DNA of 21,952 nucleotides from the NCBI GenBank assembly GCA_018817205.1, contig JAHIUE010000057.1, positions 1 through 21,952 on the forward strand, given 5' to 3'. This DNA comes from Patescibacteria group bacterium (GTDB lineage Bacteria > Patescibacteriota > Microgenomatia > Daviesbacterales > UBA10151). Under the pieces are notes generated by a model, which ran no database searches, was not told the origin of the DNA, and worked only from the letters and a program-made list of their open reading frames with translations. The translations under genes and the position numbers were made by a program. Of the stretch, positions 12,906 to 19,126 are shown in pieces. Every line of letters begins with the position of its first letter. The first letter of the stretch is position 1.

Positions 12906-13769
12906 ATGATGACTTTGAATGATGCACACCAACAATTTGTCGGCCACTTAAAGGATAAGTCTCGTGCCTCTGCTACTATTCTAGCCTACGGCAAAGACAT
13001 AGAGCAACTGGTGACTTACTTAAAAGATCAAAGTAAAACAGATCCTAAAGAAGTTGAAACTACCGATCTTGCGGCATTTATGCAGAAGCTGACCACGGAA
13101 AATTACACTCCTAAATCAATATCCAGAAAAACCAATTCCACCAAAACCTTTTTTAAATTCTTAAAGATTTCCAATTTAATACCTTCCGACCCTGCAACAG
13201 GTCTTGGACATCCCAAATTTGAAAATAAGCCACCCAGAATTTTAGCCAAGCTGGAATATAGATCCTTAAGGGATGCGGCAAGGGCAGATATTAGAATACT
13301 GGCAGTAATTGAACTTCTGCTTCAAACAGGCATGCGGATTGGCGAACTTGCCAAAGTCCGCGTTGAAGATGTAGATTTGGAAAATCTGACTGTACATGTT
13401 CCCCCATTTGAAGATACCAGAGAAAGAATCATTCCCTTGAATAAGGGAGTTGCCGAAGCCGTTAAAAATTATCTCCCAAAAAGAGCCAAGACTCCTAACC
13501 ATGCCCTTTTTGTCACCAAAACCGGAAGACCTCTGCTTATTAGAAATATCAGAACTGCCATTGACAGATATTTCAGAATTGCCGGTATTAAAGGAGCCAA
13601 AGTTAATGATTTAAGACACACCTGGGTAGCATTCCAATTGCAATCAGGCGTGCCTATGACCATGGTTTCAAAACTAGCAGGTCACAAAAGGCTTACAACC
13701 ACCGAAAAATACCTCCAATTTATCCAAGGCCACAACGGCGAAGGAAAAGTTAAACTGGAAGAGCTATAA
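12906..13769 (+). CDS. XerC/XerD-type tyrosine recombinase
   Basis: A 287-residue site-specific recombinase with an N-terminal SAM-like DNA-binding domain (about 1-90, TLNDAHQQFVGHL, SISRKTNSTKTFFKFL) and a C-terminal catalytic domain. Visible catalytic residues are Arg in GMRIGEL (near 144), the Arg-His pair in NDLRHTW (near 238), His in AGHKRLTTTEKYL (near 260) and the nucleophile Tyr in EKYLQF (near 271). The beta-hairpin that normally carries the catalytic Lys reads PPFEDTRERIIPL and shows no Lys. Size and placement beside ftsB fit a chromosome dimer-resolving Xer enzyme. Nearness to the split tRNA also allows an integrase role. It probably has a leaderless mRNA, with two adjacent ATG codons at the start. 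Confidence 0.88.
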   Translation: MMTLNDAHQQFVGHLKDKSRASATILAYGKDIEQLVTYLKDQSKTDPKEVETTDLAAFMQKLTTENYTPKSISRKTNSTKTFFKFLKISNLIPSDPATGLGHPKFENKPPRILAKLEYRSLRDAARADIRILAVIELLLQTGMRIGELAKVRVEDVDLENLTVHVPPFEDTRERIIPLNKGVAEAVKNYLPKRAKTPNHALFVTKTGRPLLIRNIRTAIDRYFRIAGIKGAKVNDLRHTWVAFQLQSGVPMTMVSKLAGHKRLTTTEKYLQFIQGHNGEGKVKLEEL

Positions 13770-13792
13770 GATGTGGGTGGACCAGGATTCGG

Positions 13793-13863
13793 TAGGCCCG
13801 GAAGGAATCGAACCCTCATCAAGTGTGTATAAGACACCCGCTCTACCACTGAGCTACGGGCCT
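13793..13863 (-). tRNA. tRNA-Ile with anticodon UAU
   Basis: A 71-nt cloverleaf on the minus strand: acceptor AGGCCCG/CGGGCCT, D-arm GCTC-AGTGGTA-GAGC, anticodon stem GGTGT/ACACT around CTTATAC, 4-nt variable loop TGAT, T-arm GAGGG-TTCGATT-CCTTC, discriminator A. Anticodon UAU reads the Ile codon AUA. Most bacteria read AUA with a lysidine-modified CAU tRNA instead, so this is a rare solution. It follows the TraD-like gene by 15 nt and has its own promoter. Confidence 0.88.
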
Positions 13864-13872
13864 GTGGGAGAA

Positions 13873-13901
13873 ATTATACTAGAGTCTTGCCCTTGAGGCA
13901 A
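13873..13901 (-). promoter_or_regulatory. Promoter of tRNA-Ile(UAU)
   Basis: TTGCCT (13901-13896) lies inside the 3' end of the TraD-like gene, with a 17-nt spacer and a perfect TATAAT (13878-13873) directly behind that gene's stop. The tRNA 5' end is 9 nt further, so transcription would start almost at the mature end. Confidence 0.7.
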
Positions 13902-16221
13902 TTTCACCCTCAACCTGGGTAACATCACGGCCGTATTTCAATCTGGACAATTCCTTAATAGCCTGGCCGATTTGAGGATTACACATGGCCTTCCATTTTT
14001 TCATGTCTTTAGTGGTATCCAAAGAGAATGGCACCACCGGCTCACCGTTAACTATAGTTTTAATGTAAACATGGGGAGACTCAATATTAACCAGATCTGC
14101 CTCCGTGAATGTCGGTGAAAATTCATGCTGCAAATAATTTGCATCAGTTACTCCCACCCTAAAAGCAATAACCGTACCAACATTACCAAAAACGGCATTT
14201 TTCAAATCTTCGCCAATCTGACCGATAAACTGATTTGCCACAACCAAGTTTAATCTGTATTTTCTGGCTTCGGATAAAATATCGGCAAAGGTATCTGTGG
14301 CAAAATTTTGAAATTCATCAACATACAGGTAAAAATCCCGCCTTCCCTCCATCGCGACATTGGAGCGGGACATGGCAGCAGCCAGAAGTTTGGGGACCAA
14401 AATCAGTCCCAAAAAGTTGGAGTTTTCCTCCCCTATTCTACCTTTTGATAAATTCATAATTAAAATTTTTCCCTCGTCCATAACTTTTCTAAGATCAAAT
14501 GCGGATTTTGATTGGCCAATAATATTTCTCATCATTTTGTTGGTAACAAATCTACCGAATTTGGAAACCGTGTAATCCAGAACTTCCGATTTATGGAAAT
14601 CCGTAGTTTGGGCAATCTGATCTGTCCAATAGCGCCTGACCACCGGGTCAGTCACATTTGGCAAAAGCTCTCTGACATAATTGGCATCAGTCATGATCCT
14701 TACAACTTCCACAAAAGTGGCACCCGGATTACTCATGGCGGTTAACATGGCATTTCTGACACCATGTTCAAAACGGGGACCGATAATGCCGGTTTTGTTG
14801 GGATCAAATAATTTATACATTAGCCCAATAATGGAAGATACTACAAAATGTTTTTGCTCCTCGGTGTATGCCTCAAGCATGTTTAAACCAAAAGGTCTTT
14901 GCATATCAGAAGGATCAAAATAGATTACATCTTCAGCTCGCTCGGGCGGAATCAACTCCAGCATCTCTTCTGCCGCATCACCGTGGGGATCAATGAAGCA
15001 TAAACCCTTTCCTGCCATTACATCCTGCAGCATTAAAGTTTTAAGCAGTTCTGACTTACCTGTACCGGTCCGACCGATAATGTACATATGCTTACGTCTG
15101 TCGTCTTCGGAAAGGTAGGTAGGCCTGTCAATACCTCTAAATACCGATCTGCCAAGATAAAGTCCTGAAACGGGAATTTTTTCCGGCGCCGGAGCCCGCT
15201 TGGAAGAAAGCCAACTGATGTAAGGTGTTTCTATGGATTTGTTGGGGAAATGGAATATAGAAGCAAGTTCATCTACTGTAAGTACGGACAATTTGGAAAA
15301 TTTAGGTAAATACCGATAAATAAAATCCATTAAAAATCCTTTTTCCGAGTAAATTTTAACTCCGGAAAACCTATTGTAAGTCCCGGCAAATTGTTCAAAA
15401 CCTGCCTTGATATTTGTTAAATGAGCCTTGGCAGACTCCTCAGAAGAGGAAGATACCACTATTTTTAAACTCGTATCAAAACCGCCTTTGGCAACCTTTC
15501 CTTCAACTGCCTCAAGCTCCTTGGCATCAGGAGGGGGTTTAGGATTTTTCTCATCACCGGGTTCTTTCTGTTTTCTTAACCACTTATGGCCCAAATCTTT
15601 CCATTTATTATTACTTGGAGAAATAATCATTTGTATGACCGCCCCCTCGCTGGCTTGCATTTTGGCCAAAGCAGAAGTTAAGGCTGACAGCGGGTCTGTC
15701 GGCAAATCTCTGAAAGTCTTTATGGGGAAGAAATCGGCATTTTTAAATTTGAGCTGTGCATAGGCGGTTTTGCCTGTTTCGGAAAAAAGATTATACTCCG
15801 GAACTTCTTTAATCTCGGCATCAGGATATGCCCCGTGAACTTGTTTTTCTATTAAATCCTGATGGGAACGGTGGCAGGAAATGAAAAATCTGATTGATTC
15901 ATGCAAAGCCACTATTTCAAAAGACATCTGGGGCTGGGGTGTAAACGCCTGAAACAACCCGCCGGATTTACGAAGTGAAGCCAAAGTGGCAAAGAATTGT
16001 TCGGCCGCATCAATTTTAATCTCATTGCCACGGGGTACTCTAATTTGCAAAAGCACAAACTGCAGGGAATGTTTTTCCCGGCTTCTATATTTAATCCAGC
16101 CTACCAAATATTTTTTAAAAAAGAAGAAAAGCCCCACCAAAATTAGGGCCGCACCCAAAGCTGCCGTCACAATAAGAACAATCCCTACAAAATCTATTCC
16201 TGTACTTTGCGTCACTTCCAT
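13879..16221 (-). CDS. TraD/VirD4-like (HerA-FtsK fold) membrane ATPase
   Basis: A 780-residue protein with one N-terminal membrane segment (about residues 10-36) followed by a basic stretch. A roughly 300-residue region without a motif I recognise comes next, then a P-loop ATPase of the conjugative coupling-protein type. Walker A is IIGRTGTGKSELL (near 384) and Walker B is FYLYVDEFQNF (near 630). CFIDPHGD, PFGLNML and VVANQFIGQI are typical of VirD4/TraD-like pumps. Such hexameric motors push DNA or protein through a membrane channel. Homologues of this layout are frequent in CPR genomes that lack a full conjugation set, so the substrate is uncertain; DNA uptake or transfer is possible. It starts 3 nt after the stop of the 102-aa gene, indicating coupling. 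Confidence 0.82.
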   Translation of the reverse strand: MEVTQSTGIDFVGIVLIVTAALGAALILVGLFFFFKKYLVGWIKYRSREKHSLQFVLLQIRVPRGNEIKIDAAEQFFATLASLRKSGGLFQAFTPQPQMSFEIVALHESIRFFISCHRSHQDLIEKQVHGAYPDAEIKEVPEYNLFSETGKTAYAQLKFKNADFFPIKTFRDLPTDPLSALTSALAKMQASEGAVIQMIISPSNNKWKDLGHKWLRKQKEPGDEKNPKPPPDAKELEAVEGKVAKGGFDTSLKIVVSSSSEESAKAHLTNIKAGFEQFAGTYNRFSGVKIYSEKGFLMDFIYRYLPKFSKLSVLTVDELASIFHFPNKSIETPYISWLSSKRAPAPEKIPVSGLYLGRSVFRGIDRPTYLSEDDRRKHMYIIGRTGTGKSELLKTLMLQDVMAGKGLCFIDPHGDAAEEMLELIPPERAEDVIYFDPSDMQRPFGLNMLEAYTEEQKHFVVSSIIGLMYKLFDPNKTGIIGPRFEHGVRNAMLTAMSNPGATFVEVVRIMTDANYVRELLPNVTDPVVRRYWTDQIAQTTDFHKSEVLDYTVSKFGRFVTNKMMRNIIGQSKSAFDLRKVMDEGKILIMNLSKGRIGEENSNFLGLILVPKLLAAAMSRSNVAMEGRRDFYLYVDEFQNFATDTFADILSEARKYRLNLVVANQFIGQIGEDLKNAVFGNVGTVIAFRVGVTDANYLQHEFSPTFTEADLVNIESPHVYIKTIVNGEPVVPFSLDTTKDMKKWKAMCNPQIGQAIKELSRLKYGRDVTQVEGEIASRARL

Positions 16222-16224
16222 AAT

Positions 16225-16533
16225 TTATGCTGCTTTTCTAAACAATTTACTCAACAACATCCTTCGGGCAGATTTTGATGGTGTGGTACGAACACGAGTT
16301 GTTGACTCCTCACCACCTGTACCCTCTGTTAAAACACCTCCCACTATATGAACTGAATCACCCAATTTCTGCTGGATATCTTCTAATGGGGATTGATCGT
16401 GAGGATTTACTGCCTTGGGAGGAGTCGGATAGCCAGCCTTGTGCAAATCTTGACTTACTCGTGCATGAAGGCTTCTTGTATGTTGATCCGGAAATTGAAT
16501 GATTTCCTGTTCTTTAAAGGCAGATCCTTCCAT
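16225..16533 (-). CDS. Hypothetical protein, 102 aa, coupled to the TraD-like ATPase
   Basis: I do not recognise this protein. It is hydrophilic and probably largely disordered: an N-terminal segment with KEQEIIQFPDQHTRSLHARVSQDLHKAGYP, a Pro-rich middle, LEDIQQKLGDSVHIVGGVL, then a Ser/Thr- and Arg-rich tail ending in RMLLSKLFRKAA. Stop and next start are 3 nt apart, so it is likely co-translated with the ATPase and may be an accessory partner. GATAAT lies 6 nt before the ATG and TAAAAT further upstream, either of which could be the -10 box. Coding status rests on context and an uninterrupted frame. Confidence 0.6.
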   Translation of the reverse strand: MEGSAFKEQEIIQFPDQHTRSLHARVSQDLHKAGYPTPPKAVNPHDQSPLEDIQQKLGDSVHIVGGVLTEGTGGEESTTRVRTTPSKSARRMLLSKLFRKAA

Positions 16534-16552
16534 AAAAGTATTATCTCACATT

Positions 16553-16660
16553 TTACTTATTTATAAATACCACTTTGCCTATAATATCAGCCCTGTCTAT
16601 TGGACCGAAATTTTTGCTATTAGTGCTTCCACTAACATTATCTCCAACAATCCAACAACA
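16553..16660 (-). pseudogene. C-terminal remnant of a signal peptidase I-like gene
   Basis: A minus-strand frame ending in TAA at 16553 encodes WIVGDNVSGSTNSKNFGP followed by IDRADIIGKVVFINK. This matches the conserved end of S26 signal peptidases (GDN...S.DSR.FGP....IIG.V). No start codon and no part carrying the catalytic Ser or Lys precede it; upstream the frame runs into the HTH gene in another register. It is therefore a decayed 3' fragment. The rest of 16534-16694 shows nothing else. Confidence 0.65.
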
Positions 16661-16694
16661 AAATGCAAAGAGTAGCGCTACTCTAAATTCTTCC

Positions 16695-17228
16695 CTACCC
16701 TAGCTCCTCCTCGATCCTTGCCAACCGCTCCTCAATTCTTCTCAAAACCTCCGTTATCTCAAAATGATGAGGCGGTGGAGGTTTGTGACCATGATGAGGC
16801 GGAGGTGGCGGAGGCTCATCATAAGACTCATGCGGGGGCCTAACAGGTATATCCGGCATTATTCTCACCTCCCTTCCTATTTTTTCTATTTTACCGAGTA
16901 AATCTTCCTCTGTATCTTCGTCTGTATTGGCTACTATTTTTTGTCCGTTTGAAAATCCATATACGGTAAGTTCTTTAGCCTGGTTTTCATCAAACTTAAT
17001 CCTAAGTAAACTACTAATCCATGGATATCTGTATCTGATTCTTTCTGCAAGTTTCTTTAAACTTGTCATTATTATTTGATCTTTAGAAAAATACATTGTT
17101 CCTTCTACTTGAAAAGTGGACACTTTGCCTTCTTCAACCATTCTATATATACTTTGTCGATAAAAATACTTCTTTCCCAGAAGTTCTTCTAGTTGCTGCG
17201 CGGTAAAAAGAGTAGTTATGTTTTTCAT
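16695..17228 (-). CDS. HTH DNA-binding protein with His/Pro-rich linker and coiled-coil tail
   Basis: From the ATG at 17228 the protein has 177 residues. The N-terminus (LFTAQQLEELLGKKYFYRQSIYRMVEEGKVSTFQVEGTMYFSKDQI) resembles a MerR/excisionase-type winged HTH. A middle domain of about 80 residues is unrecognised. It is followed by a Pro/His-rich run (PPPPPPHHGHKPPPPHH) and a short C-terminal coiled coil (EVLRRIEERLARIEEEL) likely to multimerise. The His cluster could bind metal. The longer frame (MCYN...) begins at a TTG inside the promoter, so I reject that start. An inverted repeat GTTACAATT/AATTGTAAC covers the -10 box, which suggests autoregulation. It once lay directly behind trxB, whose 3' remnant adjoins its promoter. 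Confidence 0.72.
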   Translation of the reverse strand: MKNITTLFTAQQLEELLGKKYFYRQSIYRMVEEGKVSTFQVEGTMYFSKDQIIMTSLKKLAERIRYRYPWISSLLRIKFDENQAKELTVYGFSNGQKIVANTDEDTEEDLLGKIEKIGREVRIMPDIPVRPPHESYDEPPPPPPHHGHKPPPPHHFEITEVLRRIEERLARIEEELG

Positions 17229-17231
17229 TAT

Positions 17232-17277
17232 GTTACAATTCTTGCCTAAATTGTAACACAAATTTAGATATTGTCAA
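17232..17277 (-). promoter_or_regulatory. Promoter with operator-like inverted repeat for the HTH gene
   Basis: TTGACA (17277-17272), 16-nt spacer and TACAAT (17255-17250) on the minus strand. The inverted repeat GTTACAATT (17232-17240) / AATTGTAAC (17249-17257) overlaps the -10 and the start region, as expected for a repressor site. Confidence 0.78.
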
Positions 17278-17322
17278 GTTTTCAAATCTTCCAAATATTC
17301 TTCTACATCAAATGCCGCTTTA
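17274..17322 (-). pseudogene. Orphan copy of the trxB 3' end
   Basis: The stretch encodes AAFDVEEYLEDLKT and a TGA stop, nearly the same as the trxB C-terminus (AVFDVEEYLENLR). Over 34 nt (17289-17322) it matches 17930-17963 with only two mismatches. The match begins exactly at the stop codon of the antitoxin gene. No other part of a second trxB is present. Confidence 0.85.
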
Positions 17323-17598
17323 AGCACTTTGACTAAGTTTTTCCATAATCCACATTCGGGCAAGAGTAGTTGGGCCAACTCCAATCCTATCTGCTTTTTC
17401 TCTTAAGGATTGTAGTTTTTTGGGCTCAAAACGGATAGTTATGGTATGTGTTTTATTTACACGATGGAAACCAACCTTGATATCTTTCCCAAAAACTTCA
17501 ACTGCATCATGGCTATCCCAAAAATTAGCTTCTTCTTCTAAGCTTTTAAATGGCTTAACTGGTTTTATAGTACCCTTTTTAACAAATTTTACTTTCAT
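17320..17598 (-). CDS. CopG/BrnA-like antitoxin
   Basis: A 92-residue protein of the CopG/BrnA-type antitoxin group. The middle has EEEANFWDSHDAVEVF, a signature of these antitoxins. The C-terminal half TITIRFEPKKLQSLREKADRIGVGPTTLARMWIMEKL is a strand-helix-helix DNA-binding fold. It overlaps the toxin gene by four bases (ATGA) and has a strong Shine-Dalgarno, GGAGG, 6 nt before its ATG. This would let it be made in excess over the toxin. Its TAA stop codon is also the first base triplet of the orphan trxB fragment, so the insertion junction lies at the very end of this gene. Confidence 0.85.
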   Translation of the reverse strand: MKVKFVKKGTIKPVKPFKSLEEEANFWDSHDAVEVFGKDIKVGFHRVNKTHTITIRFEPKKLQSLREKADRIGVGPTTLARMWIMEKLSQSA

Positions 17599-17885
17599 TT
17601 TTTACCTCCTTTAAGATTCTCCTGATATAACATTTCTTCTTTCCTTTTAACATGTCTCGCTGTTACCAATCCATACTTATTCTTTCCGCCTCTTTTACCC
17701 ACAACTACAGTTATTATCCTGCCTCTTTTCGTTCTCCCAACTAACAAACTTTTATCAGATTTTCCTTCAAGAACTAAATAATCCCCTGCTATAACCTCCA
17801 ATACCTCTTTCATCAAAATCTTATGCTTTTTAATATGTTCCGGCCTATCTTCCTCAATAATCAGTTCATCAATAACAATATCCAT
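17595..17885 (-). CDS. BrnT/DUF4258-like toxin
   Basis: A 96-residue basic protein resembling the BrnT/RelE-like toxin fold: VIDELIIEEDRPEHIKKHKI at the N-terminus, a VLEVIAGDYLVLEGKSDKSLLVGRTKRGRIITVVV strand core, then YGLVTARHVKRKEEMLY at the C-terminus. BrnT toxins are ribonucleases that stop translation. Toxin-first order matches BrnT-BrnA. I use the ATG at 17885, although the -10 box TACAAT (17891-17886) abuts it directly. Either the promoter is not the one drawn, or translation begins at a non-standard codon. It lies 32 nt behind trxB. Confidence 0.75.
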   Translation of the reverse strand: MDIVIDELIIEEDRPEHIKKHKILMKEVLEVIAGDYLVLEGKSDKSLLVGRTKRGRIITVVVGKRGGKNKYGLVTARHVKRKEEMLYQENLKGGKK

Positions 17886-17913
17886 ATTGTAACACAATGT
17901 CTTACATTGTCAA
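17886..17913 (-). promoter_or_regulatory. Promoter and palindrome of the toxin-antitoxin operon
   Basis: TTGACA (17913-17908), 16-nt spacer and TACAAT (17891-17886) on the minus strand, the same geometry as the HTH gene's promoter and sharing the 12-mer TTGTGTTACAAT. A perfect palindrome ACAATGT-CTT-ACATTGT (17894-17910) fills the spacer and is a candidate operator. Confidence 0.68.
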
Positions 17914-17917
17914 TAAT

Positions 17918-18853
17918 TCATCTCAAGTTTTCCAAATACTCTTCTACATCAAATACCGCTTTACAGCCTGCGCCTGCAGCTGTCACTGCCTGACGGTATC
18001 TGCGGTCTGAAACATCCCCTGCCACGAATACCCCCGGCACTTTGGTATGAGTCTCGTCCGCCGGCTGGCGGACCACATAACCTTTTTCATCTAATTCTAG
18101 CTGTCCTTTTAAGAAGTCCGTATTTGGCTTATGGCCTATTGCCACAAAAACACCGTCTATAGTCATTTCCGAAAGACTTCCATCCCGGGTACTTTTTAAC
18201 CTCACACCAGCCAGTTTATCTTGTCCTAGAAACTCTACTATAGTGGTATTAAAAAGGAATTTTACATTAGGTTTACCCTTAACTTGCTCTATCAAAGCCG
18301 GTTGGGCCCGAAATACATCGCGTCTATGTACAACAGTCACATTCTTACAGATTTTAGAAAGGTATTGCACCTCCCTCATGGCCGCATCCCCTCCTCCAAC
18401 TACTATTACCGATTTATCTTTAAAGAAAAAGCCGTCGCAAACAGCACAAGCAGACACCCCTTTACCTCTAAATCTTTCCTCGGAAGGAAGACCAAGCCAC
18501 ATAGCAGAGGCGCCGGTGGCTATAATTAGCGACTTAGTTCTTAGTTCGTGGTTCTCAGTTTTAATCAGGAATGGTCTTGTTTTTAAATCAATAGAGACCA
18601 CATCCTCATTGATAAATCTGGTATTAAAGCGTTCGGCTTGTTTTCTCATCCTGGCCATTAATTCAGGTCCTTGGATACCCTGATCAAACCCCGGGTAATC
18701 ATCAACGTCGGAAGTAAGTATCAGCTGTCCCCCCGCTTCCCTGCCGGCTATTACCAAAGGAATTAAATTGCCGCGCGCTCCATAAATTGCGGCTGTCAGT
18801 CCTGCCGGACCTGAACCTATGATTATTAATTTCTCAATTTTAGCTTTCTCCAT
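17918..18853 (-). CDS. trxB: Thioredoxin-disulfide reductase
   Basis: A flavoenzyme that uses NADPH to reduce thioredoxin. The FAD-binding motif is IIGSGPAGLTAAIYGAR. The redox-active disulfide is CAVCDG (near residue 135). The NADPH domain has VVGGGDAAMREVQYL and HRRDVFRA, whose arginines favour NADPH. FVAGDVSDRRYRQAVTAAGAG closes the FAD site. At 311 residues it is of normal length. I start at the ATG at 18853; GTG codons at 18856 and 18862 overlap the upstream gene's stop. It follows the small membrane-anchored protein with almost no gap. Its last 34 nt (17930-17963) are repeated at 17289-17322, bracketing the toxin-antitoxin pair. Confidence 0.96.
   Translation of the reverse strand: MEKAKIEKLIIIGSGPAGLTAAIYGARGNLIPLVIAGREAGGQLILTSDVDDYPGFDQGIQGPELMARMRKQAERFNTRFINEDVVSIDLKTRPFLIKTENHELRTKSLIIATGASAMWLGLPSEERFRGKGVSACAVCDGFFFKDKSVIVVGGGDAAMREVQYLSKICKNVTVVHRRDVFRAQPALIEQVKGKPNVKFLFNTTIVEFLGQDKLAGVRLKSTRDGSLSEMTIDGVFVAIGHKPNTDFLKGQLELDEKGYVVRQPADETHTKVPGVFVAGDVSDRRYRQAVTAAGAGCKAVFDVEEYLENLR
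17930..17963 (-). repeat. Direct repeat: trxB 3' end, resident copy
   Basis: 34 nt matching 17289-17322 with two mismatches, in the same orientation, 641 bp apart. The interval between them holds only the toxin-antitoxin operon and its promoter. Confidence 0.85.
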
Positions 18854-18858
18854 CACAA

Positions 18859-19092
18859 TCACTTTTCAGCCGCGCCTGGGGTAGCAGTTTTTTGCTGTAC
18901 AGAATCTGTGGCTTCTTCTTCTACCGTTATTGCAGACGGACTGGCTACTTCAGTCGGTTGAACTGTTGGTATAACCTGCTCTTCTGCTTGAGGAGAGATA
19001 GCCGGCGAAACTTTACTACGAAGCCATACCAAATAACCTGCAATAACTACCAATACCAAGATAACCACCACTATGGAAACATTTCTGTTCAT
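18859..19092 (-). CDS. Membrane-anchored small protein, 77 aa
   Basis: I do not recognise a family. It has one N-terminal membrane segment (about residues 5-24, VSIVVVILVLVVIAGYLVWL) followed by a charged RSK and a Pro-, Thr-, Glu- and Ala-rich tail without predicted fold. The hydrophobic segment lacks a clear cleavage site, so it is probably an anchor with the tail outside. GGGGGTGAG lies about 4 nt before the ATG as a possible ribosome site. Its stop overlaps the alternative GTG starts of trxB, so the two are probably co-translated. Confidence 0.65.
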   Translation of the reverse strand: MNRNVSIVVVILVLVVIAGYLVWLRSKVSPAISPQAEEQVIPTVQPTEVASPSAITVEEEATDSVQQKTATPGAAEK

Positions 19093-19126
19093 ATACTCAC
19101 CCCCTTGCTAGGGCAGCTTGCTTATC

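Noticed and set aside
13769..13863. tRNA-Ile(UAU) as the integration site of the neighbouring recombinase
   Set aside because: No repeat of the tRNA 3' end was noticed elsewhere in the window.
13879..16533. A conjugative or integrative element based on the TraD-like ATPase
   Set aside because: No relaxase, VirB4, pilin or replication gene is present in the window, and similar ATPases are common in CPR chromosomes.
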